Below are positions 1-5,722 of a stretch of DNA of 6,008 nt, piece after piece (within the stretch, counting starts at the first letter, position 1; each line of letters begins with the position of its first letter). The stretch comes from Rickettsia sp. (lineage in GTDB: Bacteria; Pseudomonadota; Alphaproteobacteria; Rickettsiales; Rickettsiaceae): contig JAIRUG010000020.1 of the NCBI GenBank assembly GCA_031254535.1, positions 1 through 6,008 on the forward strand, read 5' to 3'. The translations under genes were made by a program, and so were the position numbers. The notes under the pieces are model-generated. The model ran no database searches, was not told the origin of the DNA, and saw only the letters and a program-made list of their open reading frames with translations.

Positions 1-51
1 ATTGCAATCTTTTAAAAATATCAGAGTTGATGATTTTTTTTGTAATTTTTT

Positions 52-78
52 AGACAAAAGATTTTGTTTCTTTTTTTT
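52..78 (+). terminator. Weak hairpin followed by a T-run, possible terminator
   Basis: The arm at 52-59 (agacaaaa) can pair with 62-69 (ttttgttt), with one G-T wobble and a very tight turn, and is followed by eight T at 71-78. That is the shape of a weak intrinsic terminator for something transcribed on the plus strand from left of the window. The stem holds almost no G-C pairs and the surroundings are extremely T-rich, so chance is a serious alternative. On the minus strand the hairpin would be followed by A, not T, so it would not terminate that strand. Confidence 0.22.
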
Positions 79-95
79 GAAATTAGAGCAAATTT

Positions 96-218
96 TTATC
101 TTTCAACGGTCCCATTAGAGATATCTGCAGTTACATAGTCTGGCAATGAATCTTCTAGTAATATTGTTCCGCTAAATTTGTTAGGCATATCATCTCTTCT
201 ATCTGAAACTGTCTTAAG
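96..218 (-). pseudogene. Coding-like remnant, 40 codons, unknown product
   Basis: Read on the minus strand, this stretch is an open frame of 40 codons that ends in TAA at 98-96 and is preceded by TAG at 221-219. The peptide has a normal soluble-protein composition, for example DDMPNKFSGTILLED followed by SLPDYVTADISNG, which is unlike the low-complexity translations of the surrounding AT-rich DNA. An ATG at 188-186, with a purine-rich AGAAGAG shortly upstream, could start a 30-residue peptide, but the coding-like character extends upstream of it. The frame is lost exactly at the left edge of the palindromic element (from 224), so the most natural reading is the 3' end of an older gene, cut by the element. 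I do not recognise the family. It could be a former C-terminal tail of the neighbouring M23 peptidase gene or a separate small gene; it is in a different reading frame from the peptidase. Confidence 0.33.
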
Positions 219-223
219 CTATA

Positions 224-391
224 GCTAACCCGATTAGTATTTATCCACGCAAACAGACATCATTGCGAGGAGGCGTAAGCCGACGAAGCAATCCATTTCT
301 AATCATTTTTTCTTGGATTGCTACGTTGCTACTAAAGTAGCTCCTCGCTAATAGACGTTTGTGAATTAGGCACAATGCTAATCAGATTAGC
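224..391. mobile_element. MITE-like palindromic element, copy 1 (one unit)
   Basis: The ends are an imperfect inverted repeat: gctaacccgattagtatt at 224-241 against aatgctaatcagattagc at 374-391, which matches at 15 of 18 positions when reversed. The same terminal sequence recurs at both ends of the second element (1896-1913 and 2141-2158); the match of 224-247 to the reverse complement of 2135-2158 is 23 of 24 bases. Inside is one long nested palindrome (260-354). There is no open frame for a transposase, so if mobile it would depend on an enzyme encoded elsewhere. No clear target-site duplication is visible, though both copies are flanked by TA-rich sequence. It lies immediately downstream of the M23 peptidase gene, whose stop codon is 15 bases away, and its hairpin might serve as that gene's transcription end. 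Confidence 0.68.
260..354. repeat. Nested palindromic repeat unit A
   Basis: Outer arms gcgaggag (265-272) and ctcctcgc (341-348) pair perfectly, as do the inner arms gcaatcca (288-295) and tggattgc (314-321), around an AT-rich loop. Each side also holds its own small hairpin: ggc-gtaa-gcc at 272-281 on the left and gctac-taaa-gtagc at 328-341 on the right. The whole can fold as a cross or four-armed structure. Two further units of the same design occur in the second element. Confidence 0.75.
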
Positions 392-405
392 TCTATGATA
401 TTGTT

Positions 406-1770
406 TCACAAAAATTTCGTTGCTGAATGTTCAGCAATTTCTGACTTATTATCAAGTTCATTACTTAAATATCTTATATTACTTTTAAATTGTTTGAATT
501 GTGCCAATTGCTTACCAGTAAGCTCTATACCAGGGGTAGATTTAACGTGCATAGGGTTTACGTTCTTACCACTTATTTTAACTTCATAATGTAAATGTGC
601 CCCAGTAGTTCTACCAGTACTACCAACATACGCAATAACTTGCCCTTGTTTCACTATACTTCCTGGCTTAAGGTTTTTAGCAAAATTAGAAGCATGGGCA
701 TAAGCAGTTGATAAATTTGGGCTATGTTTGATCTGTATAAATTTTCCGTAACCAGATTTCCACCCTATTTCAGTTATCACCCCATTGCCTACCGCATAAA
801 TCGGCGTACCAGTTGGAGCAGCAAAATCAACACCTTTGTGCATTTTGGTATAACCTAAAGTAGGATGATGCCTATTACCATAATGTGAGGAAACTCTAAC
901 TAATTTGACAGGTGTTCTAAGCAAACTTCTTTTGACACTTTTACCATCTTCAGAAAAGAAATCATGATTATTTGGTGTATTATTTGGAGAATATCGAAAA
1001 ATATTATACTCTTTACCGGATAAATTAAGCGATGCATATAAAACCTTACCATGATGGGAAAATTTACCATCCTTGGTAACAAATTTTTCGGTTATAACAG
1101 TTACAGTATCCCCATTTTTAATTTGCCGTTGAAAATCAATTTGATAACTATACGAGTTGATCATTTCACTTATACTGTTACTTGATAGCCCTAATGATTT
1201 TAAAGCTGACATAAAGTTTGAATTAATAACTACCGACGATTTGGTTAAGAGCTTATTGAAAATTTTGGTTACGTCCCTCGCGAAAAAATCCCCACCTTCT
1301 CTAATAATTTCTAAAGATTTGACTTTATCATACGCTATAGTTAGCTTATTCAATGTACGTGACTCAGAAGCAAGATCCTCATCATCTTGTTCAGTAATTT
1401 TTGTTTCATAATCAAAAACCAGTTGTTGTCCTATCTTCAGAGAAGAATCAATATTCTTGTCTTTTGCTAGTTTTATAATTTGGGTTATTTCTTTATTTGG
1501 AATTTGTTGGTGTAAAAGTATTGCCTTTAATGTATCACCTTTTTTGACCGTGACAATTTGGGAGATTTCATCCGATAGTTCTTTTAATGGGTCAACTATT
1601 TCTGGTTCCGCTATGGTAATTGACATAGTATCATTAACGAATTTATTGATCGATAAAGATACAAAAGTAGCAAAACCCATAAAAATGAATATAGAAAAGT
1701 AAGAAAAACCAGTCCTAAGTTTAGATTTGATTTGTGAGTTTGTTAATATAAGGTGGATAATAGCTTGCAT
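406..1770 (-). CDS. LysM-like/M23 family membrane-anchored peptidoglycan endopeptidase
   Basis: A zinc metallopeptidase of family M23 expected to cut peptide cross-links of peptidoglycan in the periplasm during growth and division. The 454-residue protein has one hydrophobic segment (about 22-41), fitting an inner-membrane anchor or uncleaved signal. A LysM/OapA-like module follows at about 73-119, starting with VKKGDTL and ending near IGQQLVFDYE. The M23 domain lies at about 296-408 and keeps the metal and catalytic residues: H311 and D315 in HKGVD, H359 in YAHA, and H392 and H394 in HLH. After the domain, a segment TGKQLAQFKQF resembles the C-terminal stretch of MepM/YebA-type enzymes, the closest group by layout. 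The start at 1770 keeps the membrane segment; no good ribosome-binding site precedes it. The gene is divergent from the DUF2155 gene. Its TGA stop is only 15 bases from a palindromic element, so the last residues could have been altered by that insertion. Family call is firm; exact cleavage specificity is inferred. Confidence 0.93.
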   Translation of the reverse strand: MQAIIHLILTNSQIKSKLRTGFSYFSIFIFMGFATFVSLSINKFVNDTMSITIAEPEIVDPLKELSDEISQIVTVKKGDTLKAILLHQQIPNKEITQIIKLAKDKNIDSSLKIGQQLVFDYETKITEQDDEDLASESRTLNKLTIAYDKVKSLEIIREGGDFFARDVTKIFNKLLTKSSVVINSNFMSALKSLGLSSNSISEMINSYSYQIDFQRQIKNGDTVTVITEKFVTKDGKFSHHGKVLYASLNLSGKEYNIFRYSPNNTPNNHDFFSEDGKSVKRSLLRTPVKLVRVSSHYGNRHHPTLGYTKMHKGVDFAAPTGTPIYAVGNGVITEIGWKSGYGKFIQIKHSPNLSTAYAHASNFAKNLKPGSIVKQGQVIAYVGSTGRTTGAHLHYEVKISGKNVNPMHVKSTPGIELTGKQLAQFKQFKSNIRYLSNELDNKSEIAEHSATKFL

Positions 1771-1895
1771 TAAGGCTTACTCAAGTGATTAGTTGTATGA
1801 TGTACAGTAAGAAAACAATGTCATCCTGTTAAGAATATAAAAAAGTCTATTTATCTCCCATACTGTAGATAAGGATGATATCACCTGATCTTATT
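1771..1895. other. Intergenic segment upstream of the M23 peptidase gene
   Basis: AT-rich leader of the minus-strand peptidase gene between its start codon and the second palindromic element. A short perfect hairpin, ttatct (1851-1856) with agataa (1867-1872) around a ten-base loop, is visible. I see no convincing -35/-10 pair for the peptidase gene and no open frame with coding character. Its promoter should lie here unless transcription begins inside the inserted element. Confidence 0.4.
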
Positions 1896-1927
1896 GTTAA
1901 CCCGACTAGTATTACTCCGTCTATTAA

Positions 1928-2015
1928 CGAGAAGCCACTTTAGTGGCGACAAAGCAATCCATATTATACTAATTTTTATGGATTGCTTCGTCTGCTACGC
2001 CTTCTCGCAATGACG
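1928..2015. repeat. Nested palindromic repeat unit B
   Basis: Outer arms cgagaag (1928-1934) and cttctcg (2001-2007) and inner arms agcaatccat (1953-1962) and atggattgct (1978-1987) pair perfectly. The left side carries a small hairpin gccac-ttta-gtggc (1934-1947); on the right side only a three-base stem (1989-1991 with 1997-1999) is possible. Same plan as the unit at 260-354, with different side-hairpin sequence. Confidence 0.75.
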
Positions 2016-2030
2016 TTTGAGGTACATACA

Positions 2031-2122
2031 CGTCATTGCGAGACCACGTAGTGGTCGTGGCAATCCATTTTTGATCATTTTTTTGGATTGCTTCGTTGAC
2101 CTAAGGTCTTCCTCGCAATGAC
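2031..2122. repeat. Nested palindromic repeat unit C
   Basis: Outer arms gtcattgcgag (2032-2042) and ctcgcaatgac (2112-2122) form an 11-bp perfect stem, and inner arms gcaatcca (2060-2067) and tggattgc (2084-2091) an 8-bp stem around a T-rich loop. Side hairpins are gaccac-gta-gtggtc (2042-2056) on the left and gacc-taa-ggtc (2098-2108) on the right. This is the best preserved of the three units. Confidence 0.78.
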
Positions 2123-2158
2123 TCTCATCTTTCATGGATAAATACTAATCAGGTTAGC

Positions 2159-2315
2159 TATATTCAGTGCTCCATTAATCTTTACATAGTTACTCTACCA
2201 ATATGGAGTATAAAAAAATAAATTACAATAAAAAAATTGCAAATTTTTACATATACAATTTTACTATAAAGTAGTATACCAGTCCAAGTATAACTCAAAG
2301 AATTATTATTTTCGA
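2159..2315 (+). promoter_or_regulatory. AT-rich leader and probable promoter region of the DUF2155 gene
   Basis: This very AT-rich stretch lies between the second palindromic element and the DUF2155 start. It holds -10-like boxes TACAAT (2254-2259) and TATAAA (2265-2270) and a TTGCAA (2238-2243) that could act as -35, but none is spaced at the usual 16-18 bases, so no promoter can be fixed. A 5-bp inverted repeat, tacta (2262-2266) and tagta (2272-2276), overlaps the TATAAA box and could be an operator or chance. Confidence 0.28.
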
Positions 2316-2831
2316 ATGCTACAGAAATTGATGAAGCGTCTTATATTTATCAGTATAATGGGGTTTTTATTTGTTCTATCTCCTTCTGGACAAGCTGAAG
2401 ATGCTGTTCAAAATATAGAATTCTTCGATACTACCGATGAAGATAGTAACGAGTTAGAAGTTAAAGACAATAAAATTAACGACAATAACTTACCAAATAT
2501 ACAAAATAATGTTGAATATGCAGAATTAAAAACTTGCACTTCAGGTAAGATTATAGCTTTAAATAAAATTACTGCAACATCAAAGGAGTTGTTATTAAAG
2601 CCTAATGAACCACAATTTTTTGGCAATATTCAAATTAAACTTCATAAATGTATAAAAAACCTTGACCCTTATAATGGGGATAATTACATGCTATTAATAT
2701 TAACCATTACAGAGCATAAAATTGATGAAGACCCTATGTTAGTTTTTCAAGGATGGCTTATCTCATCAAGCATTTCAGTCTCCACCTTTGAGCACCCAAT
2801 TTATGAAATCTTTGCTAAAGATTGTTTATAA
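2316..2831 (+). CDS. Exported DUF2155 domain protein
   Basis: A 171-residue protein of unknown function. A positively charged start followed by a hydrophobic stretch (about 6-22) and GQA-EDA gives a probable signal peptide cut after residue 27, so the mature protein should be periplasmic. Residues 28-70 form an acidic, asparagine-rich linker. The DUF2155 domain fills about 79-171: it opens with ALNKITATSKELLLKPNE, continues through FGNIQIKLHKC, then FQGWLISSS and FEHPIYEIFAKDC at the end, all typical of the family. C112 and C170 in the domain and C74 before it are candidates for a disulphide. The start at 2316 has no Shine-Dalgarno sequence; ATG at 2331 would give a more standard signal peptide (MKRLIFISIM...) and is a real alternative. 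From memory, the family is largely alphaproteobacterial. It is followed after 12 bases by the O-antigen ligase-type gene, so the two are probably co-transcribed, suggesting but not proving an envelope role. Confidence 0.88.
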   Translation: MLQKLMKRLIFISIMGFLFVLSPSGQAEDAVQNIEFFDTTDEDSNELEVKDNKINDNNLPNIQNNVEYAELKTCTSGKIIALNKITATSKELLLKPNEPQFFGNIQIKLHKCIKNLDPYNGDNYMLLILTITEHKIDEDPMLVFQGWLISSSISVSTFEHPIYEIFAKDCL

Positions 2832-2834
2832 GGA
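2830..2834 (+). promoter_or_regulatory. Ribosome-binding site overlapping the DUF2155 stop codon
   Basis: AAGGA starts inside the TAA stop of the DUF2155 gene (2829-2831) and stands nine bases before the ATG at 2844. It supports that start for the ligase-type gene and points to translational coupling of the two genes. Confidence 0.6.
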
Positions 2835-2843
2835 TACTTAAGA

Positions 2844-4127
2844 ATGATACAATCCACGATCTACGTGTTAATAATGTTATTCCCAGCATTTGGGTTAATT
2901 TCCGGTTTTTCTGCTGCAGTAATAGTTCCTATCTGGTTATTAACTATACTAACTGCTTTACGAGGTAAAATTTTTATTAATTTGCAATATGCTACTGTTA
3001 AAAAAACTCTGTTATCCAATTGGAAATTGGAAGTATTATTTTGTCTTTGGTGTCTTATAACAAATTTTTATTCACATAACTATCCTTCCTCTTTATTTAA
3101 TTATCTACAAGTTTTTTTAATTGTTTTAATAGGATTTATCGTAAATAGCAATATTGACAAATTACCTATCAATGTAACCAAAATAAAAATATATTTTATT
3201 ATAGGAATAGTGGCTGCAATTGCTCTGTTTTTTATAGAATACGCATCTCACGGTATTATAACAAGGACCTTCCGTACTATTTTCCAACCAAAATCTTCCA
3301 GACAGTTCTTTTTATTCATTCTTGATCGTGGTTGCTCCTTATTATCAGTGCTTTCATGGCTATTCATTGCTATACTGATACTATATCATAAATATCTATT
3401 AGCACTAATATATTACCTGTTAATTTTTTATTTATTATCTATCTCAGATAGTTTGGCAAGCTTTTTAGCATTTACCGTAGGTGGATTAGTATTTTTAACA
3501 AATAGATTGTTAGCAACCAAATCACTACAATCTATTTTTTTGAAATTATTTACCTTTGCTATGATAACCGGTTCAATAATGATGCCGATAATTGCCTATA
3601 AAATACAACCACGTTATGCATCAGAGCATTATGCTAAATTTCTACCGGATTCTGCCAAGCATCGTCTATTTATTTGGCACTTTGTTGCCGAACAAATTAT
3701 CAAGAAACCAATTTTAGGCTATGGATTTGCTTCGTCAAGAAATTTTGAAGTTGATAAAGAACAAATGGTTAGCTATCATCAGTGGACTTGGTCACCTTTT
3801 CCTCTGCATCCACATAATAATATAATGCAAATTTTATTTGAAACGGGCTTAATAGGTTTTATATTATTTTTATCTTTAATTTATAAATATATTCAAAAAA
3901 TTAGTAATATAAGCTTAGTGCAGTCTCCTAAATATGATAAGATGAATCTAGCAAATAAGGATAACAAAATAGATATAGATACGTTAAACTACAAGTCTGT
4001 TGCCTATGCTTGTTTTATAAATTATTATATAATAGGTATGATTTCATTTAATATTTGGCAAATATGGTGGGTTTGCAGCTCTTTTGGAGCGATTATTTTG
4101 CTTAAATTACTCCTATGTCGAGTTTGA
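2844..4127 (+). CDS. O-antigen ligase/polymerase (Wzy/WaaL-type) membrane protein
   Basis: A 427-residue inner-membrane protein with about ten or more hydrophobic segments, matching the O-antigen ligase family (PF04932 type). Members transfer undecaprenyl-diphosphate-linked polysaccharide to lipid A-core (WaaL) or polymerise repeat units (Wzy), on the periplasmic face. The diagnostic part is the long late loop, about 252-325: KHRLFIWHFVAEQI (272-285), KPILGYGFASSR (288-299) and LHPHNNIMQILFETGLIGF (321-339), where H322, H324 and the following asparagines are the conserved polar residues. A second hydrophilic loop at 352-384 is rich in N, D and K. The start at 2844 has a good AAGGA site. It is the second gene of the run starting with DUF2155; nuoA begins 66 bases after its stop. 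Rickettsiae make an O-antigen-like surface polysaccharide, so ligase activity is plausible, but sequence alone does not separate ligase from polymerase, and no symbol is given. Confidence 0.87.
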   Translation: MIQSTIYVLIMLFPAFGLISGFSAAVIVPIWLLTILTALRGKIFINLQYATVKKTLLSNWKLEVLFCLWCLITNFYSHNYPSSLFNYLQVFLIVLIGFIVNSNIDKLPINVTKIKIYFIIGIVAAIALFFIEYASHGIITRTFRTIFQPKSSRQFFLFILDRGCSLLSVLSWLFIAILILYHKYLLALIYYLLIFYLLSISDSLASFLAFTVGGLVFLTNRLLATKSLQSIFLKLFTFAMITGSIMMPIIAYKIQPRYASEHYAKFLPDSAKHRLFIWHFVAEQIIKKPILGYGFASSRNFEVDKEQMVSYHQWTWSPFPLHPHNNIMQILFETGLIGFILFLSLIYKYIQKISNISLVQSPKYDKMNLANKDNKIDIDTLNYKSVAYACFINYYIIGMISFNIWQIWWVCSSFGAIILLKLLLCRV

Positions 4128-4133
4128 TTTTCA

Positions 4134-4168
4134 TTGCCAATTGTCGTAGTTTGCTGTATCCCTATTAC
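4134..4168 (+). promoter_or_regulatory. Possible weak promoter before nuoA
   Basis: In the gap between the ligase-type gene and nuoA, TTGCCA (4134-4139) is 17 bases from TATCCC (4157-4162), and TTGTCG (4141-4146) is 16 bases from TATTAC (4163-4168). Both are imperfect sigma-70-like pairs in AT-rich DNA, so chance is possible. If real, it would give the nuo genes a start of their own in addition to read-through. Confidence 0.25.
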
Positions 4169-4180
4169 GTTTACTCTATT

Positions 4181-4185
4181 GAGGT
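4181..4185 (+). promoter_or_regulatory. Ribosome-binding site of nuoA
   Basis: GAGGT stands eight bases before the ATG at 4194, one of the clearest Shine-Dalgarno sequences in the window, and fixes the nuoA start. Confidence 0.7.
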
Positions 4186-4193
4186 AATTACTA

Positions 4194-4568
4194 ATGTTGG
4201 AAACATCGCACATATTACAGGAATATTTGCCTATAGCGGTATTTTTTGCTATAGCATCAGTTTTGTCATTGATAATAGTTACATTACCAAGGCTTTTGAG
4301 TCCTCGGAAATATAATAAGGCTAAACTGGATAGTTATGAATGCGGATTTGATCCTTTTAGTGACGCTAGAAGCAAATTTGATGTACGTTTTTATCTAGTA
4401 GCTATTTTATTTATTATTTTTGATCTAGAAGTAACTTTTTTGATGCCGTGGGCTATTACGCTTCGACAAATTGGTAAATTTGGTTTTTTTTCAATGATGT
4501 TTTTCTTATTTGTCCTTACCGTTGGTTTTATATATGAATGGAAAAAAGGAGCCTTAGATTGGGAGTGA
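4194..4568 (+). CDS. nuoA: NADH-quinone oxidoreductase subunit A
   Basis: NuoA (the ND3 equivalent) is a small membrane subunit of respiratory complex I at the junction of the peripheral and membrane arms, next to the quinone site. The 124-residue protein has the expected three membrane segments at about 11-31, 65-87 and 97-115. The conserved loop between the first two contains [10 protein letters not shown] (46-55) with C50, the cysteine known in ND3 for being exposed in one state of the enzyme, and is followed by [19 protein letters not shown] (62-80) with D77 and E79. The length is normal for the family. The start is supported by GAGGT eight bases upstream. Only four bases separate its TGA from nuoB, so the nuo genes form an operon. 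Confidence 0.97.
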   Translation: MLETSHILQEYLPIAVFFAIASVLSLIIVTLPRLLSPRKYNKAKLDSYECGFDPFSDARSKFDVRFYLVAILFIIFDLEVTFLMPWAITLRQIGKFGFFSMMFFLFVLTVGFIYEWKKGALDWE

Positions 4569-4572
4569 TAAC

Positions 4573-5094
4573 ATGAAAGCAAAGATAGATATATATGATC
4601 AAGATAAGCTACTTGCAGAGGAAATCTCAAATCGAGGGTTCCTGATAACTAAACTCGATAATTTGCTAGGCTGGGCTAGATCTAATTCACTTTGGCCTAT
4701 GAGTTTTGGTCTTGCCTGCTGTGCAGTAGAAATGATGCAAGCTGCTTCTAGCCGTTATGATATGGATCGTTTTGGCATGTTGTTTAGACCAAGCCCACGT
4801 CAATCTGATTTAATGATAGTTGCAGGGACATTAACCAATAAGATGGCTCCGGCTCTTAGAAAAGTTTATGACCAAATGACTGAGCCTAAGTGGGTTCTGT
4901 CAATGGGGAGTTGTGCCAATGGTGGTGGCTATTACCACTATTCCTATTCGGTAGTGCGTGGCTGTGATCAAATCGTTCCGGTAGACGTATATGTACCAGG
5001 TTGTCCTCCAACTGCTGAGGCTTTGATTTATGGCTTAATGCAATTACAAAGGAAAATTAGAAGAACTACTAGATTTAAGAATATTAGTATATAA
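4573..5094 (+). CDS. nuoB: NADH-quinone oxidoreductase subunit B (N2 cluster)
   Basis: NuoB (the PSST equivalent) holds iron-sulphur cluster N2, the last redox centre before ubiquinone, in the peripheral arm of complex I. The 173-residue protein shows the four ligands: the tandem C49-C50 in [11 protein letters not shown]114 in [12 protein letters not shown] and C144 in [11 protein letters not shown]. The signature [20 protein letters not shown] (67-86) is intact, as is C131 in [14 protein letters not shown]. The short N-terminus is normal for bacterial NuoB. GGGAG at 4561-4565, inside the end of nuoA, is seven bases from the ATG, so translation is probably coupled. The nuoC start follows after a single base. 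Nothing suggests loss of function. Confidence 0.98.
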   Translation: MKAKIDIYDQDKLLAEEISNRGFLITKLDNLLGWARSNSLWPMSFGLACCAVEMMQAASSRYDMDRFGMLFRPSPRQSDLMIVAGTLTNKMAPALRKVYDQMTEPKWVLSMGSCANGGGYYHYSYSVVRGCDQIVPVDVYVPGCPPTAEALIYGLMQLQRKIRRTTRFKNISI

Positions 5095-5095
5095 T

Positions 5096-5710
5096 ATGGA
5101 AGAGATTATTGATAACTTAATAAAGAATCAGAGGTTTGGGCTAACTGCTTTGCCTGTATACTCAAATAGCTCAAATGTACATTTTGCTACTTATAAATCT
5201 ACTATAGAAAGTCTGTTACCATTTTTATCTTCAATTAAGCAATCTGAGGATTTACGTTTTACTGTGCTGACAGATTTATTTGCTGCCGATTTTTTAGACC
5301 GTTTTAAACGGTTTGAAGTAGTATATAATTTACTAAGTCTTAAATTAAATAAACGGATATTAGTCAAAGTTGAAGCTGGAGAAAATGACGTAATCCCTTC
5401 GGTTACCAAAATCTTTAGTGCTGCTTGCTGGTATGAACGCGAAGCATATGATATGTTTGGAATAAATTTTGTTGGAAGTCATGATACTCGTCGTATTCTA
5501 ACAGATTATGATTTTGTTGGCCACCCCCTTAGAAAAGATTTTCCATTGACTGGTTATGTGCAAGTTAAATATGATGAGACTCTGGCAAAAGTAGTATACG
5601 AGCCAGTTAAACTTGATCAACCATATAGAGAATTTGATTTTTCCTCAAGTTGGAAAGGACCGAGTTATGTATTACCTGGAGATGAGAAAGCAAATAAACA
5701 TACTATATAA
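5096..5710 (+). CDS. nuoC: NADH-quinone oxidoreductase subunit C (30 kDa)
   Basis: NuoC (the 30-kDa equivalent) is a peripheral-arm subunit that packs against NuoD and NuoB and has no redox centre. The 204-residue protein has the family signature in its second half: WYEREAYDMFGINF (112-125), DTRRILTDYDFVGHPLRKDF (130-149) and FPLTGYVQVKYD (149-160), then a YREFDF-SSSW stretch near the C-terminus. The N-terminal part (about 28-95) is more divergent, as is usual. The ATG lies one base after the nuoB stop without a clear Shine-Dalgarno sequence, so translation is likely coupled to nuoB. It is a separate gene, not a NuoCD fusion: it ends in TAA at 5708-5710. The next recognisable sequence is an Rpn-type remnant rather than nuoD. 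Confidence 0.97.
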   Translation: MEEIIDNLIKNQRFGLTALPVYSNSSNVHFATYKSTIESLLPFLSSIKQSEDLRFTVLTDLFAADFLDRFKRFEVVYNLLSLKLNKRILVKVEAGENDVIPSVTKIFSAACWYEREAYDMFGINFVGSHDTRRILTDYDFVGHPLRKDFPLTGYVQVKYDETLAKVVYEPVKLDQPYREFDFSSSWKGPSYVLPGDEKANKHTI

Positions 5711-5722
5711 GTAAATTTTATT

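Larger units (their letters stand above)
1896..2158. mobile_element. MITE-like palindromic element, copy 2 (two units)
   Basis: The 263-bp element is bounded by gttaacccgactagtatt (1896-1913) and its imperfect inverse aatactaatcaggttagc (2141-2158), the same ends as copy 1 at 224-391. Unlike copy 1 it holds two palindromic units in tandem (1928-2015 and 2031-2122). The right arm of the first and the left arm of the second form a perfect 12-bp inverted repeat, ctcgcaatgacg (2004-2015) and cgtcattgcgag (2031-2042), so alternative pairing between units is possible. No transposase frame is present. It sits between two divergent genes, in the region that should hold both promoters. Confidence 0.72.

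Noticed and set aside
224..391. A CRISPR array, because of repeated near-identical palindromes at several places
   Set aside because: The units are inverted and nested, of unequal spacing, only three in number and carry no regular unique spacers or cas genes.
395..589. Plus-strand open frame of 64 codons at the 3' end of the peptidase gene
   Set aside because: Antisense to the peptidase; its hydrophobic translation is typical of an antisense reading, and no start signal is present.
1157..1702. Two plus-strand open frames of 81-84 codons within the peptidase gene
   Set aside because: They are antisense to the well-supported M23 peptidase gene, mirror its codon pattern and lack ribosome-binding sites.
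3895..3995. Hydrophilic insert at residues 352-384 of the ligase-type protein as an in-frame Rickettsia palindromic element
   Set aside because: The DNA shows no inverted repeat or resemblance to the palindromic units elsewhere in the window; a normal cytoplasmic loop between membrane segments explains it.
4115..4315. Open frame of 66 codons on the plus strand overlapping the ligase end and nuoA
   Set aside because: It overlaps the unmistakable NuoA coding sequence in another frame and has no family resemblance.
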